A stretch of 64,000 nt of DNA from Allobaculum mucilyticum. Lineage in GTDB: Bacteria; Bacillota_I; Bacilli_A; Erysipelotrichales; Erysipelotrichaceae. The translations under genes and the position numbers were made by a program. The stretch covers positions 1,984,001 through 2,048,000 of the forward strand of contig NZ_CP078089.1 in assembly GCF_022701195.1 (NCBI RefSeq). Reading direction: 5' to 3'. The stretch's first letter is position 1. The number at the start of each line of letters is the position of its first letter. Under the pieces are notes generated by a model. That model worked only from the letters and a program-made list of their open reading frames with translations. It was not told where the DNA came from and did not search any database. Shown here piece by piece: positions 32,646 to 39,365 of this stretch.

Positions 32646-35258
32646 CTAAGCAATTGCAGAGCCGTTACGCATGCGTCTTGGATCTGTAGAACGGATCAGT
32701 GTCTGAGACAGGGTAAGAGGTGTCTGGGACTTGCTGTTTCCAAGTCCGCCAAAGAACAGACCGGTTGGCATTCCCGGGTTGTTGGTATCGACAGCCGGAA
32801 CGCCTGGTTCTTCAGACGACTGGCCGCCCTGATCATCTCCCGGTGTCTGTCCCGGATCATCCGGCTGCTGTCCAGGCGTTGTTCCTGGATTATCACCCGG
32901 AGTCTGGTTGTTTGGCGGTGTGTCATCCGGGATGGATGGCGTATCTGAACCCGGAATCTGCGGTTCGTCCGAGTCATCCGGATCTTCAGATTCAGACGGG
33001 CTGTCCGGTGTGCAGGCAAATCCATTGAGCGTATAGCCATCCGGGCAGCTGCAGGCACCGTCATCGAAGGAACCGCCGCTGGCCTCGCAGGCTGCTTTGG
33101 ACTGCTTGAGCAGAGAAGAGTTGTAGCTGTCTTTTCCGGAGTTCGGATCGCCGCGTTCGAAGAACTCAGTCTTGATGAGTCCGCCGTTGTAATCGGAGAT
33201 CAGATCCGGACGCTCGATTTCGTGATAGTTGCCGTTTGGAGCAAGGAAGTCGAGCATGTGTCGGTTGATGTGGAAGGCCGGTGCGGCTTCAAGTTCTGCA
33301 AAGCCCATGTAGTAGCCCTGCATGAAGTAAGCCGGCAGATAGCCTGACCATGTGGCAATCGAGTAGGTGGATGTATAGCCGATGGACCACTCATCCTTCA
33401 TGACACCAGCAGGAATTCCGTACTGGGCAGCCTCTTCTTCCCAGGAAGATGTACCGGATTTGCCGTAGGCAACATAGTCGGTGCTTCCGAGGATTTCGTT
33501 GTAGTTCTTGTAGCCGCCGTAAACGACTTCTTTGAGCAGCGTGCTCATCATGTAAGCGGCCTGTGTGGAAATCAGTTCATATTCAGTCGCATTTCCGCTG
33601 ACTTCCATGTTGTCGGAGCGGCGGATGATGCGACGGATGCGGTGGGCATTGATTCGACGGCCCTGGTTGGCAAACATCGAGTAAGCCGAAGCCATCTGTG
33701 TCGGTGAAGCGTACATGTCGGCACCGCCGATGCAGTACTGCGGAGCAAAGAGCTCAGCGGTTCTGTCATAGAAGCCGAGCTTTTTACAGAATTCAACCCA
33801 GTAGGGAAGACCGGTTGCGTCGACCAGATCGATCATTGCCTGAGCAGCCGTCGTGTTTTTGGAAACACCCAGCGCTCGGGCCAGACTCATCTTGCCGTCA
33901 TAGCGGCCGTCGGCATTTCGCAGGTTGCTGCCGGAATGCCAGTAGTCATCCGGCTTATCGTTGACAATATGGTTGGTTGCCCAGCCGAGAATATCAAAGG
34001 TGGAGCAGTAAGCCAGCAGCGGTTTCATTGCGGAACCAGGCTGTCTGGTGTTGATGGAGTTGTCCTGTTTAACAGAGTCGGAATGGTAATGTCTTCCTGC
34101 TCCGACCGCAACAATCTCACCGGTTGTGTTGTTAATAATCGTGGTACCGAAGTCCATCATTTCATTCGGGAAGGAAATGACTTCGCCGTTCATGATGCGG
34201 TCGAGCTCATTCTGTGCAGGCTGGTTAAGAGCCGTGTAGATGTCCATCGGAATGATGGCCGGATCCTGACCGGTCAGCTCCTGAGCTTCTTCAATAACCT
34301 GGTCGATGTAGGCCTGGTTGGGGTCGACCGTGATGGTTTCTCTGTAATCAAGTGCAAACGCGAGGTCTGCAGATTTTTCCAGGTTGTACTCTTCCTCGGT
34401 AATGTAGCCGTGGTTGAGCATCAGCTGAAGCGTCGTGTTCCGGCGCTCCTGTGCGGCGGCAAGATGGTCGATTGAATCGCTCTCTTCGCCGGCGTTGTGG
34501 ATGTTGTTGAGCGGGTTGTTGGTGAACGGTGCGTTGATGCTTCCGGCAAGGAAGGCACTTTCGCCAAGGTTCAGCTGTTCAACATCTTTATTGAAGTAGT
34601 ACTTCGCGGCTTTCTGGATGCCTCGGGTATTCCGGCCCGAACCGAACCAGATTCGGTTGAGGTAGTACTCCATGATGTCTTCCTTGTCGATTGTCTGTTC
34701 AGCAATCAAAGCAAGGTAGATTTCCTGAATCTTCAGTTTGATCTTGTCGATCGATGAAAGATCGCCTTTTTCAGCGGTCAGCTTGGCTTCCTGGTTCTTG
34801 GTAAAGGCGTTATCGATCATCTGCATTGTCAGCGTCGATCCGCCCTGTCCAAGGCTGCCGCTTTTCAGGTTGGAAATACCGGCGGCCATAAAACGCGGAA
34901 GGTCAAAACCGTTGTGTGTAAAGAATCGGGAGTCCTCGATCGCGAGGAACGCATCGATCGTGCTCTGCGGGAGCTGTTCATAATCAATGTCGTCGCGGAT
35001 TTCCGCGCCGAACTCGTAAACCATGTTTCCGGAATCATCAAAGATACGGGAGTTGGACAGCGTGGAAAGTCCGTCTTTGGAGAAACGCATGCCCTCCGGA
35101 TCGTTGATGATGTTCACCAGAACGAAGAATACGGAAACGCATCCGACCAGGAAGATGGTCAGGACGGCAACCGCAAGCTTGTTCCATACGTCAAGCTTGC
35201 GTCTGGGCTTGCGCATGTCATTCGAACTCGTACTGGTGCGCGGGTTCTTAGATGCCAT
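32646..35258 (-). CDS. Class A penicillin-binding protein (PBP1A type)
   Basis: An 870-aa bifunctional peptidoglycan synthase. A basic cytoplasmic tail precedes a membrane helix at about residues 27-50. The GT51 glycosyltransferase domain has catalytic Glu108 (AIEDSRFFTHNGFD) and GQGGSTLTMQM. The transpeptidase domain has Ser409-x-x-Lys412 (GSAMKPL), SKNT, and KSGTS at Lys600 in place of the usual KTGT. After about residue 715 comes a short Cys-rich segment (five Cys, CSCPDGYTLNGFAC), then a Pro/Asp/Gly-rich low-complexity tail to the end. AAGGAG precedes the ATG. The pbp-recU pair is conserved in Bacillota. Confidence 0.93.
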   Translation of the reverse strand: MASKNPRTSTSSNDMRKPRRKLDVWNKLAVAVLTIFLVGCVSVFFVLVNIINDPEGMRFSKDGLSTLSNSRIFDDSGNMVYEFGAEIRDDIDYEQLPQSTIDAFLAIEDSRFFTHNGFDLPRFMAAGISNLKSGSLGQGGSTLTMQMIDNAFTKNQEAKLTAEKGDLSSIDKIKLKIQEIYLALIAEQTIDKEDIMEYYLNRIWFGSGRNTRGIQKAAKYYFNKDVEQLNLGESAFLAGSINAPFTNNPLNNIHNAGEESDSIDHLAAAQERRNTTLQLMLNHGYITEEEYNLEKSADLAFALDYRETITVDPNQAYIDQVIEEAQELTGQDPAIIPMDIYTALNQPAQNELDRIMNGEVISFPNEMMDFGTTIINNTTGEIVAVGAGRHYHSDSVKQDNSINTRQPGSAMKPLLAYCSTFDILGWATNHIVNDKPDDYWHSGSNLRNADGRYDGKMSLARALGVSKNTTAAQAMIDLVDATGLPYWVEFCKKLGFYDRTAELFAPQYCIGGADMYASPTQMASAYSMFANQGRRINAHRIRRIIRRSDNMEVSGNATEYELISTQAAYMMSTLLKEVVYGGYKNYNEILGSTDYVAYGKSGTSSWEEEAAQYGIPAGVMKDEWSIGYTSTYSIATWSGYLPAYFMQGYYMGFAELEAAPAFHINRHMLDFLAPNGNYHEIERPDLISDYNGGLIKTEFFERGDPNSGKDSYNSSLLKQSKAACEASGGSFDDGACSCPDGYTLNGFACTPDSPSESEDPDDSDEPQIPGSDTPSIPDDTPPNNQTPGDNPGTTPGQQPDDPGQTPGDDQGGQSSEEPGVPAVDTNNPGMPTGLFFGGLGNSKSQTPLTLSQTLIRSTDPRRMRNGSAIA

Positions 35259-35360
35259 ATAAATATGTACTCCTTTCTGATCGTGAGTCTGAAACTGCTG
35301 CGCCGGCCCGTTCTAAGGACGGGCTGGATGCGTGCGCGTTCATGAGAAAGCGCCGGCTAT

Positions 35361-35954
35361 TCATTTTGAAGAGTCCTGGCTGAGGTATTTCTCATCGACA
35401 GCACGCAGGTAGTCGATCCGCGGGCAGTAGCCTTCTTTGAGCAGGGTGCCATGGGTTCTGAACCACGCATAGGGAATCGATTTGGCTTCGCCTTCCGCAT
35501 GCGCAGCGATCAGTTCCATCGCATCGACGAGGTAAGTCTCGTGCAGACTTGTGAAGCGTACAATAAAAAAACCGATTCCGCCCTGCTCATGAACTTTTTC
35601 AAGATGCCGGATCTGATGTTCCTGAACAAGGTATTTCGGAAAGCGGGTACGATTCTGTGTCTGCTTTGCTTCGAAATCGATGTAGCGCCCTTTGTACAGG
35701 CCGTTGTAGTCGGTCGTAGAAGGTGTCCGGTAATAGGCTTCGACAATCTTCGCCTTGCCCCGTCTTGGATAGTCAACCCTGACGACCTGGACAGGTGTTG
35801 GCTTCTTATAGATCAGAGCCCGGTTTCTTTCTCTGTAATACAGGTTGGAGTCGTTGATGTCTTCTTCAAGACTGACGCCGCGGTCCGCATGGTTGTCACT
35901 CATGCGCCCCGTGCCCTGCACGACAGTTTTTGTCGGATAGTTGACTGTGCTCAT
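35361..35954 (-). CDS. recU: Holliday junction resolvase RecU
   Basis: A 197-aa endonuclease that cleaves Holliday junctions during recombination and chromosome segregation. The core is RGVSLEEDINDSNLYY, KKPTPVQVVRVDYPRR, YRTPSTTDYNGLYKGRYIDFEAKQT (catalytic Asp and Glu-Ala-Lys) and FPKYLVQEHQIRHL. The start at 35954 aligns with the B. subtilis protein. The in-frame TTG at 35990 coincides with the promoter -35 and is rejected. There is no Shine-Dalgarno, and the -10 box ends 7 nt before the ATG. Confidence 0.95.
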   Translation of the reverse strand: MSTVNYPTKTVVQGTGRMSDNHADRGVSLEEDINDSNLYYRERNRALIYKKPTPVQVVRVDYPRRGKAKIVEAYYRTPSTTDYNGLYKGRYIDFEAKQTQNRTRFPKYLVQEHQIRHLEKVHEQGGIGFFIVRFTSLHETYLVDAMELIAAHAEGEAKSIPYAWFRTHGTLLKEGYCPRIDYLRAVDEKYLSQDSSK

Positions 35955-35961
35955 CGCCTGA

Positions 35962-35990
35962 ATTATATAGAAAAAGCGACCGGGATTCAA
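35962..35990 (-). promoter_or_regulatory. recU promoter, apparently leaderless
   Basis: Minus strand TTGAAT (35990-35985), 17-nt spacer, perfect TATAAT (35967-35962). The predicted transcription start falls on or next to the ATG at 35954. Confidence 0.6.
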
Positions 35991-36180
35991 CGAATCGGGA
36001 AGTTTCCCACAGACCGTCAGAATATGCTTTTCTATTTTTGAACTCCTTTATATAAAGGAAATTAAAGGTAAGAAAATCGTAAGGTATGGACCCCTTTGAC
36101 CATGGGCAGCCCCCCCTGGACACAGCACATATCCGGAAGTGAAATTATACATAAAATTCACAAGAATGGAATCCTGATGA

Positions 36181-36209
36181 TTGAAGGGCCACACAAGGGG
36201 TGGTATAAT
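36181..36209 (+). promoter_or_regulatory. gpsB promoter
   Basis: TTGAAG at 36181-36186, 17-nt spacer, perfect TATAAT at 36204-36209, 25 nt before the gpsB start and its GGAGG. Confidence 0.85.
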
Positions 36210-36233
36210 GCTCTTTGCAACGGAGGTTCGAGT

Positions 36234-36578
36234 ATGCCAGCAAAACTTAGCGGCCAGGCCATTTACGATACGCAGTTTTCTGTAAAAGGCCGCGGCTATG
36301 ACGCCGAGGAAGTGGATACGCTTCTCGATCAGGTGATTGAAGATTATCAGGAATTCGAGGAAGAAAGCCTCAAGCTGTCTTCCGCTCTCTTAACATCCAA
36401 TGAGCAGATTCAGTCTCTCAAAAAGGAAAACGAAGAACTCAAAGCAAAGATTGCAGAGCTTGAAGAGCAGCTCGCTGCTGCCGCACAGAAAGCGGAAGAA
36501 GAAAACGAAGAGCCGGCAGAACCGCTGAGTCTTGAAGAGCGCGTAGCCCGTCTGGAAAAAGCAGTTTTCTCCGTTTAA
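36234..36578 (+). CDS. gpsB: Cell-division regulator GpsB (DivIVA family)
   Basis: A 114-aa cytoplasmic protein that binds PBP tails and coordinates septal and peripheral wall synthesis. The DivIVA-type N-domain includes YDTQFSVKGRGYDAEEVDTLLDQVIEDY. A coiled coil spans about residues 45-90, and the C-terminal RVARLEKAVFS matches the GpsB trimerisation end. Start chosen by GGAGG 7 nt upstream and the strong promoter; the longer open frame from 36096 runs across that promoter. The gpsB-rnpB neighbourhood is common in Bacillota. Confidence 0.93.
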   Translation: MPAKLSGQAIYDTQFSVKGRGYDAEEVDTLLDQVIEDYQEFEEESLKLSSALLTSNEQIQSLKKENEELKAKIAELEEQLAAAAQKAEEENEEPAEPLSLEERVARLEKAVFSV

Positions 36579-36623
36579 TCCAGAGCAGAGTTCATCTGGA
36601 GTTCAATTAATTTTTGGCAATTT

Positions 36624-37009
36624 TTTCTGAAACGAAATGATGCAGCTGCTGGTATTGCAAGGTACCAGAGGAAAGTCCATGCTCGCACAGTCTGTGATGA
36701 CTGTAGTGTTTGTGCCAGCCGAATCAATAAGACTGGGGTGTCCGCAAGGATACACGGCTGTACTGAAGTCTAAGGTATGTCTGTTTTGACCAGAAAACTA
36801 TGACGGAAGTCTTTAAAAGTGCCACAGAGACGCAGCCTTTCTGGAAACGGAAAGGGTGGAACGGGTAAACCCCTCAAGCGAGAAACCCAAATTTGGTAGG
36901 GGAACCGCCAATGGCGAACCGAAGCCGGCGGCGGATGCGAAAGCATAGATAAATTGCTGCAGCTTCCGCAAGGAAGAACAGAACATGGCTTATGATTTTT
37001 GTTCAGAAA
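36624..37009 (+). ncRNA. rnpB: RNase P RNA, type B
   Basis: The catalytic RNA that matures tRNA 5' ends. Diagnostic conserved pieces are GAGGAAAGTCCATGCTCGCA near 36670, AGTGCCACAGAGACG near 36818, GGTAAACCCCTCAAGCGAGA near 36866, CCCAAATTTGGTAGGGGAAC near 36886, and the closing ACAGAACATGGCTTA near 36978. The ends are set by P1 pairing TTTCTGAA (36624) with TTCAGAAA (about 37002), so they are good to a few bases. The layout with the P10.1-type region marks the Bacillus (B) class. Confidence 0.95.
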
Positions 37010-37016
37010 TTTTGTA

Positions 37017-37039
37017 CGCCCGGGCAACCGGGCGTTTTT
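37017..37039 (+). terminator. Terminator of rnpB
   Basis: A perfect 7-bp stem CGCCCGG/CCGGGCG with a GCAA tetraloop and TTTTT. Confidence 0.9.
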
Positions 37040-37168
37040 CTTTTGCCTGCTGTTTGCCTGCTGTTTGCCTGCTGTTGTTCTGCTGTTTCTTTCCGTTTTC
37101 TGGCTGCCGGGAAAAAAGGCAAAAAAAACACTGCCTGCTCAAGCAGACAGTGCAGAAATACCGGTAAA

Positions 37169-37711
37169 TCAGCTGGCTTTTACGTTCCTGAAGAAACGAG
37201 GGCCAAGCGCACGGACCAGAAGCGGGATCATAATCAGGTCGAGAATCAGCGTTGGAACCATGTAGGATGCCTGATAAGCCAGGGATCCTGCAAGAGTTAC
37301 TTCGTAGAAGAAGACTCCCGAAAGGGTCGATGAGATGAAGCGGATGAGGTTTGTGATCAGCACGCCCGAATAGAACCATTTGTAATTGGGGAACAGGCAC
37401 GCGATTCCGTAGACGGAAAACGCGATGAAGTAGTCGAGCAGAAACTGCACGAATCCAAGCAGATACATCTGTCCGGTTACAAACTGGAGCAGTACAGAAA
37501 GCATGCTGGTCAGAAGACCGAGCTTCCAGCCAAGCTGGTAGCTTGCCATCAGCAGAGCGACCGTGCCAAGTCCAAGCGTACCGCCCTGAGGCATGCGGAA
37601 CAGGGGAAGCGCATTGGACAGCCAGTCCAGCACGAAGAACAGCGCCAGATACATGGCAACATAGGCAATATCCCGGACTGAGAATCCGGATTTTTTTGTT
37701 TGGGTATTCAT
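37169..37711 (-). CDS. thiT: ECF thiamine-binding S component ThiT
   Basis: A 180-aa membrane protein with about six helices that binds thiamine and docks on EcfA1/A2/T. Family features: GGTLGLGTVALLMASYQLGWKLGLLTSMLSV, LLQFVTGQMYLLGFVQFLLDYFIAFSVYGIACLF and ITNLIRFISSTLSGVFF, ending in ASYMVPTLILD. No ATPase gene is adjacent, so it must use the shared module (ecfA1-A2-T at 9245). AAAGGAG lies 5 nt before the start and may be regulated by the structured leader upstream. Substrate assignment is by family resemblance. Confidence 0.85.
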   Translation of the reverse strand: MNTQTKKSGFSVRDIAYVAMYLALFFVLDWLSNALPLFRMPQGGTLGLGTVALLMASYQLGWKLGLLTSMLSVLLQFVTGQMYLLGFVQFLLDYFIAFSVYGIACLFPNYKWFYSGVLITNLIRFISSTLSGVFFYEVTLAGSLAYQASYMVPTLILDLIMIPLLVRALGPRFFRNVKAS

Positions 37712-37860
37712 TTTTTCTCCTTTGGAACTCTCTCTTTTTCAATACCTGAAAAAGCCGGATTTTCTCAGGAGGAGCAGGATGGGTTTCATCAGCAGCCCTT
37801 CTGTCTTTGCGCTTGCAGAAGTTCTGCTGACTGGTTTGAACCTGTCTGCTCTCAGGTATT
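37712..37860 (-). promoter_or_regulatory. Structured 5' leader of thiT, riboswitch-like
   Basis: The minus-strand RNA folds into nested helices: P1 AAUACCUGA (37860-37852) with UCAGGUAUU (37749-37741), P2 GAGCAG/CUGCUC, P3 GGUUCA/UGAAACC (bulged), and P4 CAGCAG/CUGCUG extended by UUCUG/CAGAA. The 3' side holds CUCCUCCU (37775-37768), complementary to the thiT ribosome site AAAGGAG (37723-37717). An alternative stem, CUGAGAAA with UUUUUCAG, would compete with P1. The TPP riboswitch consensus is not present. Function is inferred from folding and position. Confidence 0.5.
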
Positions 37861-37882
37861 GTATAGCGTCATGATAAAAAAT

Positions 37883-37919
37883 GAAGAACCATCCGGCTCT
37901 GGAGAAGATCGGATGGTTC
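37883..37919 (-). terminator. Terminator of metallophosphoesterase gene
   Basis: GAACCATCCG and CGGATGGTTC pair perfectly; on the minus strand TTCATTTTTTATC follows. Confidence 0.8.
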
Positions 37920-37966
37920 GAAAGCGTTTTAATTCATGTCTGTTTTTCTGCACACAGGCAGGGGAA

Positions 37967-39028
37967 TTACTGTTCTGGTTCGACAGGCAGATCTTCTTCG
38001 CCGGGAACCGGTTCGACTGCAGAAGGCACATCGGATGGAACTTCTGTCTGTGCAGATTCCGCTGGAGCGGCTTCAGGCTGTGCTGCGGAATCCTGGACCG
38101 GAGTATTTGTGGAGTCTTTTGCGTCGCTGAGAAGAGTGATGTGAACAAATTCGACAGGCGAGTTGATGCGGGCCTGGATGTCGATGCATCCGACACCGGA
38201 AGTAATCAGATATGGAAAGCCGGTCTTTCTGCGTTTGGAGCGGTTAATCTGTTTGCTTCCAGGGAAAGTGGCGTAGTCGCCGATCAGCGGCCAGCGAACC
38301 TGCGAGCCATGTGAGTTTCCGCAAAGTGCATAGTCTGCCGAAAGAGAACTGCCTTCCAGGGTAAGCATGTTATCCGGATAGTGGGAAAGAAGCAGCGTGT
38401 ACTGTCCTTCACCGACAGAAGCAGCTGCTGCACTGGGATCTGCGTCCGGTGCAAGACCGACAAGACGGATACCGTCTGCAGAATGGTTGGAGAGCAGAAC
38501 GCTGGAGTTGTTGAGAATCTCAACCTGCGCATGGGCGTAAATGTCGTTGACGGAAATCTGATGGTCGCTGTCGACGAGATCCTGTTCGCCATAAACCGCA
38601 AATTTTCCCAGCGGTGCTTTGATCGAGCTGATCCACTGCGTCATCTGATTGCGCAGGGATTCATCAATGGGCTGATCCCAGGCGAACAGGTCGCCGCCAA
38701 TCAGCAGAATGTCCGGATCAATTGCGGCAATCTGACCGAACAGCTCATCGCCTTTTTCTTTTGTGAAGCCTTCGCCGTATTCGATGTCGCTCAGGAACAC
38801 GACTGAAACCTGATCGAGAGCGGAAGGAATCTTTTCGTCTTCGATCTGAATGTAGCGGGATGTAATCCGGTTTGGTGCGATATAGATGCCCTGGAACAGA
38901 TACGCATCAAAGATGAGCATCAGGGCAGTGGCTGCTGCAAGCATGAGCATGACCCATTTCTGCCAGGTCATTCGTTTTCTGTGTGGATGCGGCCGTTTTG
39001 AAGCCGCCGAGGTGGATGCCTTTGCCAT
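37967..39028 (-). CDS. Membrane-anchored metallophosphoesterase-like protein
   Basis: A 353-aa protein with a basic N-terminus, one membrane helix (about residues 24-46) and an outward calcineurin-like phosphoesterase domain of the YaeI type. Several metal ligands are altered: DxH is Asp81-Ile-Glu83, GNHD is Gly147-Glu-Gln-Asp150, and GHxH is Gly237-Asn-Ser-His240. GGD (Asp113) and SHYPD (His216) remain. The tail after about residue 310 is Pro/Glu/Ala-rich. Start at 39028 follows AAGGAGG at unusually short spacing (3 nt); the in-frame ATG at 39052 has no ribosome site. It may be a pseudoenzyme or use changed metal chemistry. Confidence 0.82.
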   Translation of the reverse strand: MAKASTSAASKRPHPHRKRMTWQKWVMLMLAAATALMLIFDAYLFQGIYIAPNRITSRYIQIEDEKIPSALDQVSVVFLSDIEYGEGFTKEKGDELFGQIAAIDPDILLIGGDLFAWDQPIDESLRNQMTQWISSIKAPLGKFAVYGEQDLVDSDHQISVNDIYAHAQVEILNNSSVLLSNHSADGIRLVGLAPDADPSAAAASVGEGQYTLLLSHYPDNMLTLEGSSLSADYALCGNSHGSQVRWPLIGDYATFPGSKQINRSKRRKTGFPYLITSGVGCIDIQARINSPVEFVHITLLSDAKDSTNTPVQDSAAQPEAAPAESAQTEVPSDVPSAVEPVPGEEDLPVEPEQ

Positions 39029-39365
39029 GGTCCTCCTTGATCTGCCAGACATAGATATGTCTGGCTGTTTCTGTCTTTTACAGAACGCTCATTTTTTTAT
39101 TTGTCTTTTTTATCTTTATGGTTCTTCTTTATCCTTTTCACCCTGGAGATCGGTTTGCGGATCAGCCACGGTCTCTGGCAATGCCTGCCAGAGAGAAAAG
39201 ATACGGGAGTGAGCGTTTTTCCATTATAGAGCATACTCATCCGAATACAAATGAACAGACGGATCCGCCTGCAGGCAGGATCCGTCTGTTGAATGCTAAG
39301 TATCGGAAAAAATGAAAAGGGCAGCAATTCAGCGGCCTGAATCAGTCTGAAAAGAAGAATGATCC
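39029..39365 (-). promoter_or_regulatory. Promoter and long leader of phosphoesterase gene
   Basis: Minus strand TTGTAT (39250-39245), 16-nt spacer, perfect TATAAT (39228-39223). The leader to 39028 is therefore about 190 nt and includes a hairpin (CTCTGGCA with TGCCAGAG near 39174-39195). The rest of the stretch holds the RNase J terminator. No gene is seen. Confidence 0.55.
39254..39290 (-). terminator. Hairpin terminator after RNase J
   Basis: AACAGACGGATCC pairs perfectly with GGATCCGTCTGTT around a GC-rich loop. The following minus-strand sequence, CATTTGTATT, is only moderately T-rich. Confidence 0.65.

Noticed and set aside
35955-35990. TTG start for recU at 35990
   Set aside because: The codon is part of the -35 box and the added residues do not match the family N-terminus.
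36096-36233. Longer gpsB frame starting at 36096
   Set aside because: It runs across a near-consensus promoter; the ATG at 36234 has GGAGG and matches the family start.
37741-37870. TPP riboswitch upstream of thiT
   Set aside because: Fragments such as CUGAGA and GAACCUG occur, but on the wrong strand or in the wrong order; the conserved core is not formed.
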